A stretch of 64,000 nucleotides of DNA, taken from NCBI RefSeq assembly GCF_020630935.1, contig NZ_JAHDIG010000002.1, positions 13,395 to 77,394 on the forward strand, read 5' to 3'. The notes under the pieces were generated by a model, which saw only the letters and a program-made list of their open reading frames with translations, was not told the DNA's origin and ran no database searches. Source of the stretch: Bernardetia sp. (GTDB lineage: Bacteria; Bacteroidota; Bacteroidia; Cytophagales; Bernardetiaceae). Below, piece after piece: positions 54,837-63,716 of the stretch; within the stretch, counting starts at the first letter, position 1; every line of letters begins with the position of its first letter. The translations under genes were made by a program, and so were the position numbers.

Positions 54837-56330
54837 TTATTCTTCTACTTCTTCTTCCATGTCTTCGTCCATAGCACTATCTGGGTCTTCTACAGAAATA
54901 CTAGCAATTTCATATTTAGAAGCTGGTCCGAAAGCTGGACTCAAAATAGCAGCTTTTTTTAGGTTTTTAACAGCTAGTGCATACTGTTTGCCTCTGTGCT
55001 GAAAAATACCAAGTGCAAAAGCGGCCATAGCACGGGCATTTCTATTGATTTGAGGCGTACTACTAATAGCTAAAAGTAATGATTCTGCCTCTACCTCATC
55101 TCCTACTTTTTGCAAGGCAAGTGCTTGATAAAACAAAATAAGAGGGTTTCTAGGGTCAATCGCCGTATATTGGCGAGAATACTCTAGGGCATCGTCGTAG
55201 TTCGCTAATTCTAAATAAACCTTAGTTAGTTTACCATAAATTTCTAGTTTTTGAGGTGTGTTGAGCATAAACTTTCTAGGGTCTTGGTCGCCCTCTAGTT
55301 TTCCTGAACGTGCTTTCTCGTTCATCTCCAAACGAAAGTTTAACTTTTGTAAGAGCGTATCTTTGTCTGCTTTGTTTTCTATATATGACTTCAACTCTTG
55401 TGCATCTGGAAAAGGGTCTCTCATAGCAATTACTTTTTCTAACAGTTGTCTGGCATCGTTAAACTCATAAACTTTAGAGTATCCATTAGCAACTTTCATC
55501 AAAAACTCTGGACTAAATTCGTTTGCACGAGCTGCAAACTGACTTCCTTTGGTTATTTTACTAAAAGCACGTTCTGCCTCTGCATAATTTCCTAGTTTAA
55601 AATGCGTATAACCTAATTCGTAAAAGTCTTTGTCATAACCGATTCCTGTTTCTCCTCCTGTAATTTCCATAAGTTGAGTCATAAGCTCCAATGCCTTCTC
55701 ATTATTTCCTACTGTATTCTCATAACGAGCTTGCAGATAAAATAAGTCTGGCATTCCAGGGAATAGCTCATTAGCACTCTTGATGTATTTTCCAGCTTTT
55801 TCTACGTTTCCTGTTCTGAAAAGAAGGTCGATAGTACGAAACTGATACGCAAATTTTTCACCATCATCTTCTGCAATGCTAATAATTTTGTCATACATAC
55901 TGACAGCATTGTCATATTCTTTCTTTTGTTTGTATGTATTGGCTAACATCTCATAAGCAGGAATATAGTTAGCCTTTTTTTCTAAAACAGATTGAAAGCA
56001 AGGCTCTGCAGCAGCAAAGTTGCGTCCTTCATAATAACACATACACTTATTGTAAAGATATTCTAAGTTGTTAGGCTCTTTAGCTATGGCTTGGTCGTAA
56101 AAAGCAATCGCCTTAGGATATTTTTGTGTCATGCGTAGCTGCTCTGCAATTACATATTCATCAAGACCTTCACCTTTATTTGACTTTGGTAAGGTATGCA
56201 TATCATCTACATTTGTTGTATCACTTTGTGCTTGAACTAAAGTAGAAGTAATAAAAAATGAACTACATATAAAGGCTAGAAAAAAATAGCTTTTATATAG
56301 CTTTTGTGATAGTCGTTTACGTGTTATCAT
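54837..56330 (-). CDS. Secreted TPR protein
   Basis: The 497-residue protein has an N-terminal signal sequence (FFLAFICSSFFITSTLVQAQ) and then TPR-type repeats over most of its length, such as KAIAFYDQAIAKEPNNLEYLYNK, AIPAYEMLANTYKQKKEYDNAVSMY in outline, and YDDALEYSRQYTAIDPRNPLILFYQ. The C-terminus is very acidic (MDEDMEEEVEE). TPR proteins in this position are periplasmic scaffolds. It lies on the minus strand downstream of a second TPR gene, the lipoprotein gene and the caspase-like gene, but with terminators between them, so shared function is only suggested. Confidence 0.85.
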   Translation of the reverse strand: MITRKRLSQKLYKSYFFLAFICSSFFITSTLVQAQSDTTNVDDMHTLPKSNKGEGLDEYVIAEQLRMTQKYPKAIAFYDQAIAKEPNNLEYLYNKCMCYYEGRNFAAAEPCFQSVLEKKANYIPAYEMLANTYKQKKEYDNAVSMYDKIISIAEDDGEKFAYQFRTIDLLFRTGNVEKAGKYIKSANELFPGMPDLFYLQARYENTVGNNEKALELMTQLMEITGGETGIGYDKDFYELGYTHFKLGNYAEAERAFSKITKGSQFAARANEFSPEFLMKVANGYSKVYEFNDARQLLEKVIAMRDPFPDAQELKSYIENKADKDTLLQKLNFRLEMNEKARSGKLEGDQDPRKFMLNTPQKLEIYGKLTKVYLELANYDDALEYSRQYTAIDPRNPLILFYQALALQKVGDEVEAESLLLAISSTPQINRNARAMAAFALGIFQHRGKQYALAVKNLKKAAILSPAFGPASKYEIASISVEDPDSAMDEDMEEEVEE

Positions 56331-56521
56331 AAAATTAAATTTGGTTTCAATATACTTATGTTAAATAATACTTAGGGCTAGATTTCTAATCCTAAAGTAT
56401 TAATTTTAATATACTTGCTGAAGGGTAATAATTATATCATAGACAAAAACTCTACCTAATTTGATGCTGTTAGTTTCGTATTAAAATTTGTTTATAATCT
56501 TTGATATATTACAAATATAAT

Positions 56522-56556
56522 AAAAGGCTTTTCGAAAACATCAAAAAGCCTTTTAA
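56522..56556 (-). terminator. Terminator after the second TPR gene
   Basis: AAAAGGCTTTTCGAAAAC and its reversed partner CAAAAAGCCTTTT form an 8-10-bp stem followed on the minus strand by an AT-rich run. It lies 38 bp beyond the stop of the minus-strand gene ending at 56594. Confidence 0.75.
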
Positions 56557-56593
56557 AAGTATCTATTTATTGAAAGAAAGCTAACTCCTTTTA

Positions 56594-57760
56594 CTATTCT
56601 TCAGAGTGTATCTTGACAGCAAATGGGTCTGAAAGTCTATTCTTATTATCCTTGAAACGTACATAAAGTGTTTTGGTATCTGCTTTTAGCTTTTTTTCTG
56701 TCATAAGAGCAGGTTCGTAAGTATTCCATTTACTACCCTTAAACTCTTCACTATCTGAAACCATATATTCTGTTGCTCCAACAGCATAAATACGCATTTG
56801 AGCTGTACCTTCTTCTATTTTTGAAGGGTTTACAGCAACTCCTACTGCTAAAGGCTGACGGTCTAATGTGTCTGTCATGCTTGCCCAAGAGTACATCACT
56901 AAGTTATTAACCATAGAATAGGTAGCACTTTTGAGTTGGTCTCCTTTTTCCATAGTACGTAAATATTGTATATAGTTCTCCACAGCGTCTTCATGCTTGC
57001 CCAAAACTTGGTACACATCACCTAATGTATATAAAATATTTGCAACCTCTGGGTTATCTACACCAACAGCTTCAATGGTTTGTAGTGAGATTTCTTCTGC
57101 TTCTATATAATTTCCAATATTTAAGTTAAGTTGAATCTGACTACTTAGTGCATCCAAATATTCCTTTGATTGTGTGCCTTCTTCTTTTACCACTTGGTCT
57201 ATGTACATGTTCAAATATTCTTGTGCGCTTTCGTAATCATACTGTTGTTCATAATGCTTTGCCAAAAATTTCTGATATTTAGATTCTCCAGCTTTTGCTT
57301 TTTCTGTGGCATCTTCCAAACTTGCCAATAAAACATTATCAAAAAATAAATCAGATTCGCTACCATCTCCCTCTCTAAGTGTAATTACTTCAGCATTTTC
57401 TGGTAATGCTTCAAAGACTAAATGAAAGTATTGTACACTCATCATATTACACTGAACTACTCCTGGTTCGATTCCATTGACTCTCAGTAAAGAATATGTT
57501 TTGTCTCCCACTAGCATTTTATAAGCGTGAATTGAACCTTTTTCGTGAAGTGTATATTCTAGCCCTTCATAACATGTTAGTTCCATTTGAAAAACAGTGC
57601 TGTCAGGAGAAGTCGTAATTTTAGAAATAGTAATATATTCACTATTTGTTCCTGCAATGATAGGATTGTCTATTTCCTTTTGAGCAGAAGCAGAAAATGT
57701 AGTTGCCATAGAAGCTATACAGGCAAAACTGAAAGCGAAATAACGTAAAATATTATTCAT
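56594..57760 (-). CDS. Secreted TPR protein with C-terminal beta domain
   Basis: From ATG 57760 the protein has 388 residues. The start is chosen because a typical signal peptide follows (MNNILRYFAFSFACIASMAT, ending FSASAQ); a longer frame from 57850 would put 30 residues before it. The N-terminal half (to about 150) is beta-rich and contains GDKTYSLLRVNGIEPGVVQ; TPR-like helices occupy about 155-285 (LGDVYQVLGKHEDAVENYIQ). The C-terminal part (about 295-388) looks like a small beta domain with YMVSDSEEFKGSKW and LYVRFKDNKNRLSDPF. No named family is evident beyond TPR. The gene is likely transcribed on its own. Confidence 0.8.
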   Translation of the reverse strand: MNNILRYFAFSFACIASMATTFSASAQKEIDNPIIAGTNSEYITISKITTSPDSTVFQMELTCYEGLEYTLHEKGSIHAYKMLVGDKTYSLLRVNGIEPGVVQCNMMSVQYFHLVFEALPENAEVITLREGDGSESDLFFDNVLLASLEDATEKAKAGESKYQKFLAKHYEQQYDYESAQEYLNMYIDQVVKEEGTQSKEYLDALSSQIQLNLNIGNYIEAEEISLQTIEAVGVDNPEVANILYTLGDVYQVLGKHEDAVENYIQYLRTMEKGDQLKSATYSMVNNLVMYSWASMTDTLDRQPLAVGVAVNPSKIEEGTAQMRIYAVGATEYMVSDSEEFKGSKWNTYEPALMTEKKLKADTKTLYVRFKDNKNRLSDPFAVKIHSEE

Positions 57761-58016
57761 AGAAAGTACGTATAAAAGACTTAAAAATATATTAGTTTTG
57801 AGAGATAAAATAATTTGATATATCGTAATCTTGGGTATTTGAACAAACAATAAGACACCAAGTTTGTAGTCAGAATTTGTTGTTTAGAAGCTCTATTTTG
57901 TTGATTTGAAAAAAATAGAGTAAATCCTTTAATTAAAAACAATATAATTGATTACTTGGAATTTGACAAACATTAAGCCATTATTTATGAATAGGCTTGT
58001 TTTGAGAGGTAAAAAC

Positions 58017-58553
58017 TCATTCTGATACGGCGAGTATCTCTTCAATAGTTTTGATGATGCTATTCTTTTCTGTCAAATCTACATAGAAAACTCCTTCTTT
58101 TTTATCTTTATCTACAAGATTTTTAATGTGAGAGCTATTAGCAATCGCTTTAGCACATGGGTTGTCTGAAAAAACAATATCTAAGGTATCCTTTTTAGTT
58201 TGAAATCGCATAGCATACTTAGGCATCATCATACATTTTTTTTCCATATCATAAATATAGTTTGTGGTGTCTAAAAGGGCTAATTTAAGACTATCCGATT
58301 GCTGTTTTGATATAGAAATTTTAGATGAGACTTCGTAATCACACAAATATATTTTATCTGCAATTTGCTCTGATGGATTAGTAGGTGTATCTGATACAAA
58401 AAATAACTCTGTTTCTTTAGAGCTTTTTACAATTTGTTCCATTGTTCGTAGGTCTTTTTCTTTACAACTACTCAATGCAGATAAGAAAAAACTTACTGAA
58501 AAAGTAATTATATAAAAATTAAATAGTGTATTTTTCTTTAGTAATGGGTTCAT
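58017..58553 (-). CDS. Putative lipoprotein of unknown function
   Basis: The 178-residue product has an N-terminal hydrophobic signal and a lipobox ALSSC, with Cys at residue 30. The mature part is mixed helical and beta, with two further Cys residues (YLCDYEV and KKCMMMPKYAMRF) and a DNPCAKAIANSS motif near the C-terminal third. I do not recognise the family. It lies 66 bp downstream of the caspase-like gene on the same strand, separated by a hairpin that may terminate or attenuate. A functional link to the protease is possible but not shown. Confidence 0.75.
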   Translation of the reverse strand: MNPLLKKNTLFNFYIITFSVSFFLSALSSCKEKDLRTMEQIVKSSKETELFFVSDTPTNPSEQIADKIYLCDYEVSSKISISKQQSDSLKLALLDTTNYIYDMEKKCMMMPKYAMRFQTKKDTLDIVFSDNPCAKAIANSSHIKNLVDKDKKEGVFYVDLTEKNSIIKTIEEILAVSE

Positions 58554-58572
58554 AGAAATAAGTTAAAACTAT

Positions 58573-58603
58573 AAAATCTGTATCTTTTACAAATACAGAT
58601 TTT
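58573..58603 (-). terminator. Terminator-like hairpin after the caspase gene
   Basis: AAAATCTGTAT pairs with ATACAGATTTT around a CTTTTACAA loop, in the 66-bp gap between the caspase-like stop and the downstream lipoprotein start. It is AT-rich but symmetrical and followed by an AT stretch. Confidence 0.6.
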
Positions 58604-58619
58604 ATAGGCTAATTGAATG

Positions 58620-60005
58620 TTATCGCTTACTAATTTTGGTATAATATACAGGGTTTTGAGTAGTACAATTTCTACAGCCTTCATCTGTTTTGTTTACAGT
58701 ATTGCTATGAGACTTTCTCAAAATATTTTCCCAAGATGGTTCTTGAGTTTTGAGGTAGCTAATCTCTTCGTGAAATGCTTGTAAAAAACTAAGTGTAAAG
58801 AAACCTCCATTGACACTATTTGACCACGAAACCTGTCCTGCACTAGAAGAAGTAACAATCAGATTTCCTTTTGTGGCTAAAAATAGCTTTTGTAATTTTT
58901 CTATATGAGGAGTTTGGTAAGAACGACCCGCCAAAAAGCTCGTTTCAGTCATTTTATTTACGCCAATATCAGAGTTACAGCAGTCTGTAATGACAATATT
59001 TAATCTTGCTCCTTTTTTATCTAAGAGGTTATAGACCGAAGATACTGACATGGTTGTTTCTGCCGATATTTTTGTGTAAGGAGATGCACGAATATCCATT
59101 TGAGGGTAAGCATCTGTTTGGTCAGACCAACGAAAACCATGTCCACTATAATAAAAAACTACAATATCGTTACTTCCTGGATTTAGTCCATTTAGTACTC
59201 TCGTTGCATTTTCTTTAGTAAAACTACTTCCTTTGATTTCATATTTTCTAAAATCTACCTTCAAAGCTGCTGCAATATCTTCAAACTCTTTAGACATGTT
59301 TCTGCTGTCTGTCTCACAGCTTGCGCCAATATCTCCAATGCTACTATTTACAAGCATTACCAAGTGCATTTTTGCTGCGCCATAATTAGCTTCTTGTTGT
59401 TGTTGCTGTACAGTATTGTTTTCATAATGCTCTTGTGCCACATGAGTTTCTAGTTCATTATCACGCATTCCTTGAAAAGCTAAATAATCTTCTTCAGTTT
59501 TTCCAAAAAACTCATTGAGATATGCATCTGTAAGTTCAGAAACTTTTAGTTCTTTATAAGAATCTACTCGTTTTAAAGATTCTTCACTAAAATTAGGGTC
59601 GTCAGTAACAAATGGTTTTTCTCCTTTGGTTGTTTCGTCCCATACCCACACAAAATGGTCAGGGTTATAGGTTTGGCGATTTGCTCTTGAACCCGTATTA
59701 TCTGTAATAAAACGAGGATTTTCGCCTTGCATTACAAAATAATTGTAACCGTCTTCTTTTCCAGAAACAGACGTATAATCTACTTCTACCACATTATATT
59801 TGCCATTGTAGTTGTAAGCAATACGCATGTAGGCATCGTCTTCATTGAAATAGACTAAAAAGGCTTTATATTTTGTGCTACCAGAAGAAAATTGAATCTC
59901 ATAAAGAGATTGAGAAAAAACAGGGGCAGACCAACTCAAAAAGAAAACCAACAGGAAGAGTTGATAGAGACGAGAGAACTTTATGTTCCTAATGTAATTT
60001 TTCAT
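58620..60005 (-). CDS. Secreted caspase-like peptidase (C14 family)
   Basis: The 461-residue protein has a signal peptide (SWSAPVFSQ, cleavage near 32), a beta-rich N-terminal half and a Gln-rich linker (about 198-206). The caspase-like domain (about 212-460) carries the His of VFYYSGHGF (H289) and the Cys of ITDCCNSDIG (C343 by alignment to the metacaspase DSCHSG motif), so the catalytic dyad appears intact. Substrate-pocket residues cannot be judged by eye. In bacteria C14 peptidases take part in regulated proteolysis, and some in phage-triggered cell death. The export signal argues against an intracellular defence executioner and points to envelope or extracellular action. The next gene downstream is a small lipoprotein. 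Confidence 0.88.
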   Translation of the reverse strand: MKNYIRNIKFSRLYQLFLLVFFLSWSAPVFSQSLYEIQFSSGSTKYKAFLVYFNEDDAYMRIAYNYNGKYNVVEVDYTSVSGKEDGYNYFVMQGENPRFITDNTGSRANRQTYNPDHFVWVWDETTKGEKPFVTDDPNFSEESLKRVDSYKELKVSELTDAYLNEFFGKTEEDYLAFQGMRDNELETHVAQEHYENNTVQQQQQEANYGAAKMHLVMLVNSSIGDIGASCETDSRNMSKEFEDIAAALKVDFRKYEIKGSSFTKENATRVLNGLNPGSNDIVVFYYSGHGFRWSDQTDAYPQMDIRASPYTKISAETTMSVSSVYNLLDKKGARLNIVITDCCNSDIGVNKMTETSFLAGRSYQTPHIEKLQKLFLATKGNLIVTSSSAGQVSWSNSVNGGFFTLSFLQAFHEEISYLKTQEPSWENILRKSHSNTVNKTDEGCRNCTTQNPVYYTKISKR

Positions 60006-60068
60006 AGGTAAGATATGGATAAGTAAAGAAATCTAGTTTGAAAAGTAGCTATCTTACCTAAATCAAAA

Positions 60069-60092
60069 AAAAAGCCAAAAGATTTGGCTTTC
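60069..60092 (-). terminator. Terminator after the CPBP protease gene
   Basis: AAAGCCAAA pairs with TTTGGCTTT around a short AGA loop, 33 bp beyond the minus-strand stop at 60125 and flanked by A and T runs. Confidence 0.75.
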
Positions 60093-60124
60093 AATTTTGA
60101 TTGAAACTTTATGATTTAATGTAA

Positions 60125-61102
60125 TTATTTCATATTCTGAGAGGCTACTTTTTGCATCGTATTTTTGATAAATTTCAAAATTCCTATACAAAGTAGCAAG
60201 CTCAAAATTCCTAGTTGAATCATAGTCAGTAAATCGCTTGTTGCTAGTGTTGGAGTATTGAGCATGTCTTTACCAACAAACAAAGTCATTATCAAGGTCA
60301 GACCATTGTTTAAAATATGCGCCCAAATAGGAACTGTGATATTATTGGTATAAATGTACAAGTAACCAAACAAAGCTCCTAAAAGCATACGAGGAATAAA
60401 GCCATAGAATTGAAAATGAATAGCACTAAAAATAATAGCCGTTATCCATACAGCTACATGTTTATTTTTTGTAAGGTTTTGGAAAATGGGTTGCATTACC
60501 CCTCTAAAAAAGACTTCTTCACACAGACCTGCAAGTACTGCAATGACTACAAAACCTAATAAGGCTTGAAAAGGACTAGCAAAATCAATCATAAAAAGAG
60601 TAAGAACTTGGTTTTGGTCTTCTTTTTCTCTCATCCAATTTTCCAAACCTTGTAGAGCCTCTGGAAAATCTACTGCTCCATTTAGTGCGCCTGTTACCCA
60701 AACTGCTGGAAAAGCAACAATAGCAAGTACAATAACAACTAAAAAAATAAGTGCAGGAGTTTTATAGCGTTGTAATAGAGGCTCTTCTAAAAAATGCTGT
60801 GCTAGTTTTGGATTCATTACGTGAACTGCTCCACTATCACTATTTGCTTGGTTGTATTTGTAAACAAATTTTGCAAAAAAGATGGCGACAGCAAAAAAGC
60901 TAAAGAACTGTGTTGCTCCCTGCAATAGTAAAATAGGTGTACGAAGCTCTGGATATTGATTTATGTTTTGTAACCTAGAAGCTACTTCTACAGGAGATAT
61001 TCCCAAAGAAATAGATAATACTCCTAGTCCAATAAACTGTGTGGCTGCCATAACAAATATGGCAATAATGGAGAGAATAAAGAGTGCAAATATATGTTTC
61101 AT
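60125..61102 (-). CDS. CPBP family intramembrane metalloprotease
   Basis: The 325-residue polytopic protein contains the CPBP/Abi signature: GLCEEVFFRGVMQPIF with E195, E196 and R200, then SAIHFQFYGFIPRMLLGALF (His229) and PIWAHILNNGLTL (His262, Asn265). These are the predicted metal ligands and catalytic residues of the family, which includes CAAX-prenyl endopeptidases and bacteriocin-immunity proteins. About eight hydrophobic segments are seen. Its natural substrate in Bacteroidota is unknown. It lies on the same strand as the caspase-like gene, 119 bp upstream of it, with a terminator hairpin in between. Confidence 0.9.
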   Translation of the reverse strand: MKHIFALFILSIIAIFVMAATQFIGLGVLSISLGISPVEVASRLQNINQYPELRTPILLLQGATQFFSFFAVAIFFAKFVYKYNQANSDSGAVHVMNPKLAQHFLEEPLLQRYKTPALIFLVVIVLAIVAFPAVWVTGALNGAVDFPEALQGLENWMREKEDQNQVLTLFMIDFASPFQALLGFVVIAVLAGLCEEVFFRGVMQPIFQNLTKNKHVAVWITAIIFSAIHFQFYGFIPRMLLGALFGYLYIYTNNITVPIWAHILNNGLTLIMTLFVGKDMLNTPTLATSDLLTMIQLGILSLLLCIGILKFIKNTMQKVASQNMK

Positions 61103-61191
61103 GAATGTTGTTCCAAAGATTAAGTTTGTTACTACTTTAAAGTAGTATCTTTTTTAGCTTTTAAATTACAATCGATATTAGGTTTTTAGGA

Positions 61192-62097
61192 TTATTTCAC
61201 AACAAAAAAGCCATCATTTCCTTCGTCTTGATACAAAGGCATCAGAATATATCCATTGTAAGGAGAACGAATTTCTTTTCCATCCTGATGAGCGAGAAGT
61301 TGTCCTTTTTCTATGCTATCAAAATTTCCAAAGCCCTCTAGCATTTTAAATACTGAACCTTGTGGTACTTTATGAATATACTCACAACTCAGCGTACTTG
61401 GAACTCCATTTTGAATTGTCTCTCCCAAAGTATGTTCTAAGTTGGGAATAGGTTGTGTTGTCATTTGCAGTGCTTGCATGATACGCCAAACTCCAGTAAT
61501 CAGATTGTTAGCAGAGTTTTCTTTGCCTATTGTTCCTCCTTCGAAAGCAAAAGTTTCATAATCCCATTGTTCCATATAGGTCATGGCTGTTCCTTCCAGT
61601 TTTTTATCTAAACCAAAAATAATAGGCACTTCTAGAAGCTTTGCTAGTGTATCGTCTGTGGTGGTAGTACGTACTACAAAAGCTCCATTTGGTGCAGATG
61701 TAGTGTGTAAATCTATCAAGATGCGTCTTTTATATGTATCGTGAGGAATTACACGCAAAACTTCAATAAGCTGACGCAATTCTTCATATTCTGCAACCTC
61801 CGAATCAGTCGGAATATTGTCTATCAAGTCATTGAGCCAAATTCGGTTAAGGTCGGTTTGTAGATAGCGTTTCTGTGCTTTTAGAGCTTCTAAGTTTCCT
61901 CCAATAGCTACAAAATGACCATTGAAGAGTCTTTTGTCTAAGTTTTTGGAAAGATACTCCAACGCATTGTAACCTGCTTGTTCGTTGCCATGCAAACCAC
62001 CAATACAAACCAAAAGAGTTTGATTGTCTCCTCCAGATATATTTCCAATAATACGTTTAAAAAGTGTTGATGTGTTGGTTTGTGAATTTTGAGCCAT
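61192..62097 (-). CDS. Succinylglutamate desuccinylase/aspartoacylase family zinc deacylase
   Basis: The 301-residue protein has the zinc-site motif GGLHGNE (H36, E39), the third ligand in LIDLHTTSAPNG (H131), and TDLNRIW and FAFEGGTIG as further family marks. The family cleaves N-acyl amino acids (N-acetylaspartate, N-succinylglutamate) or related amides. Which acyl amino acid is hydrolysed here cannot be decided, because no arginine-catabolism (ast) genes are nearby. Length is normal. The gene lies 89 bp upstream of the CPBP gene on the same strand. Confidence 0.9.
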   Translation of the reverse strand: MAQNSQTNTSTLFKRIIGNISGGDNQTLLVCIGGLHGNEQAGYNALEYLSKNLDKRLFNGHFVAIGGNLEALKAQKRYLQTDLNRIWLNDLIDNIPTDSEVAEYEELRQLIEVLRVIPHDTYKRRILIDLHTTSAPNGAFVVRTTTTDDTLAKLLEVPIIFGLDKKLEGTAMTYMEQWDYETFAFEGGTIGKENSANNLITGVWRIMQALQMTTQPIPNLEHTLGETIQNGVPSTLSCEYIHKVPQGSVFKMLEGFGNFDSIEKGQLLAHQDGKEIRSPYNGYILMPLYQDEGNDGFFVVK

Positions 62098-62452
62098 TTA
62101 ATATAAATTGACAATTAGCTTCGCTGAGCTAAAGGTTTAGAATGGATAATGGATAATTCTGTATTACCACATAAATTTATAGTGAAGTATCTAAATCTAT
62201 CCTATGTTGTTGTTAAGTAATTGAGCAAATTTATTTTACATTATAAATCTTGATAAATGATTGAAAATTAATAAGTTATATAACTTTCGGTTATCAGTTT
62301 CAAATTATCCATTTACTTAAGTTTTTTTTTTGATGTTCAGAATAGCGAACAAAGATACGAAAAACTAAATGGACAAAAATTAAGACACAAAGAAACTTCT
62401 CAAAACTATCTATCTAGTCTTGAGAAGTTTTTGGGGTGTAATGATATAAAAA
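62098..62452. other. Intergenic region with hairpin remnants
   Basis: This 355-bp stretch contains TTAGCTTCGCTGAGCTAA (about 62113-62130), a small hairpin, and a possible weak third relative of the long palindromes bounded by TTAAGTAA (62213-62220) and TTACTTAA (62313-62320). A terminator for the DUF5684-like gene lies near 62393-62433. No gene is seen. Confidence 0.45.
62393..62433 (-). terminator. Terminator after the first DUF5684-like gene
   Basis: AAACTTCTCAAAACTA and its partner TAGTCTTGAGAAGTTT form a 10-13-bp stem with one mismatch, 20 bp beyond the minus-strand stop at 62453. Confidence 0.75.
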
Positions 62453-62884
62453 CTAACCTCTATCTAAAACCTTATCATCATAAAATATTTCTTTACGTCC
62501 TTCAAGCTGTGCGTCTCCAAACGCCAATATTGGTAAGAAGACAAAAGGTAAAAGTGTCATTCCGACTCCAAAACCTGCATTTTTTTGAAATTTTTTGGCA
62601 AGTTGAATATACACTATAAAATGAAAAACATAATTTACAATAGGAAAAAATAAAAATATAATCCATTGTTTTGGTTTTTCGATGATTTCCAATACAATAA
62701 TAAAGTTAATAATAGGAATAAGTGCGAGCCAAGGGGTTTTGCCTGCTTTATCAAAAACTTTCCATAAACAAAGAAAAGGCACAACATAATATAAAAACAT
62801 TACTATTAGATAGGTAGGAAGAAATTGCGAAATTAATTCAACAGGCAAATCTCCACCAAAAGAAGAAGCTATTAGGTTGAGCAT
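62453..62884 (-). CDS. Small polytopic membrane protein (DUF5684-like), copy 1
   Basis: The 143-residue protein has about four hydrophobic segments. The motif KVFDKAGKTPWLALIPIINFIIVLEI (first part only shown in family form as FDKAGKTPW and NFIIVLEI) is typical for DUF5684, and the C-terminus ends in DDKVLDRG, matching the neighbouring paralogue at 63128. In Bacteroidota such proteins often lie near signal-peptidase genes; none is visible here. The role is unknown. The gene is separated from its paralogue by an inverted-terminal element. Confidence 0.82.
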   Translation of the reverse strand: MLNLIASSFGGDLPVELISQFLPTYLIVMFLYYVVPFLCLWKVFDKAGKTPWLALIPIINFIIVLEIIEKPKQWIIFLFFPIVNYVFHFIVYIQLAKKFQKNAGFGVGMTLLPFVFLPILAFGDAQLEGRKEIFYDDKVLDRG

Positions 62885-62912
62885 AATGTATTTGAGTAGG
62901 AAGTAGTTTTTG

Positions 62913-63040
62913 AAGTTGTTTAAGAATGTATTTTTTCAACCGTAAACGAGGTTTAAAACCGTCGTTTAGGGTAATTTATCCTCGTTGACGGCTGTATTTT
63001 GAGCCTCAACGACGGTTATTTGTCTATTCTTAAACAACTT
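62913..63040. mobile_element. Miniature inverted-terminal element (TIR-bounded), copy 2
   Basis: The 128-bp stretch is bounded by AAGTTGTTTAAGAAT and its exact 15-bp reverse complement ATTCTTAAACAACTT. The interior consists of the GC-richer hairpin repeats also seen at 50437-50511. It lies between two paralogous membrane-protein genes, 28 bp upstream of one start. The left terminus matches that of 33302-33447 over 17 bp, although the interiors differ. I see no target duplication and no ORF. Confidence 0.65.
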
Positions 63041-63065
63041 TTTTATAAAACAGAAGATACAAAAA

Positions 63066-63106
63066 AAACTTCTTAAATCAGAATCAAAACTGACCTAAGA
63101 AGTTTC
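63066..63106 (-). terminator. Terminator after the second DUF5684-like gene
   Basis: AAACTTCTTAAATCAG and CTAAGAAGTTT form a 9-10-bp stem, about 22 bp beyond the minus-strand stop at 63128. The stem resembles the one after copy 1, suggesting duplication of gene plus terminator. Confidence 0.7.
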
Positions 63107-63127
63107 TAGTATGTCTTAAAGAAAAAA

Positions 63128-63550
63128 TTATCCTCTGTCTAAAATTCCGTCGTCATAAGATTTTGCTCCTCCTGCTCCTTGATATTGAGCATCACTAAAA
63201 CCAAGAATCATATAAAATACAACAGGTAAGAGAATAAGACCAATGGCAAAGCCAGTGTCTTTACCAAAGACTTTTGCTAAATCTAAACCTGATATGACTA
63301 AAAAAACTAAAGCAAAAATAATATTAACTACAGGTATTAAGAAAAATACAATCCACCAAATAGGACGATTTATAATTTCTAAAAATACAATTAAATTATA
63401 TATTGGAATAATTGATGCCCACCCTGGTTTTCCTGCTTTTTCAAAGATTTTCCATTGAGCAACTACTACGGCAATAATAATAACTAGGTAGATAATTCCA
63501 AAAACACCACCGAATAGTGTTCCAATGATTTCTGCTGATTGTTGATCCAT
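63128..63550 (-). CDS. Small polytopic membrane protein (DUF5684-like), copy 2
   Basis: The 140-residue protein has about four hydrophobic segments. It shares with copy 1 the order FEKAGKPGWASIIPIYNLIV, FLEIINRPIWWIVFFLIPVV and a final DDGILDRG. Length is similar and the 3' hairpin is also shared, so the two genes look like a tandem duplication later separated by the inverted-terminal element. Function is unknown. Confidence 0.82.
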   Translation of the reverse strand: MDQQSAEIIGTLFGGVFGIIYLVIIIAVVVAQWKIFEKAGKPGWASIIPIYNLIVFLEIINRPIWWIVFFLIPVVNIIFALVFLVISGLDLAKVFGKDTGFAIGLILLPVVFYMILGFSDAQYQGAGGAKSYDDGILDRG

Positions 63551-63716
63551 AAGAATAAATTAAATTAGAGTTAATTGATAAATAAATTTGAGTGATTCAG
63601 AGTTGCTTTAAAAGCCTTAATAACCTTTAAAACAACGCACAATAACCTAAATTTTTATCAAAATACAAAATTTTATTCGTGGAAGTTCCTTGTTTTGTGT
63701 TAAATGTAACGCAGGG

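Noticed and set aside
58620-60005. Caspase-like protein as an antiphage death effector
   Set aside because: It has a signal peptide and no cytoplasmic sensor partner such as a STAND protein adjacent to it, so intracellular defence is not supported by the context.
62226-62233. CAAATTTA as a minus-strand -7 box for the AspA/AstE-like gene
   Set aside because: No -33 partner is present at the right distance and the motif lies inside a possible palindrome remnant.
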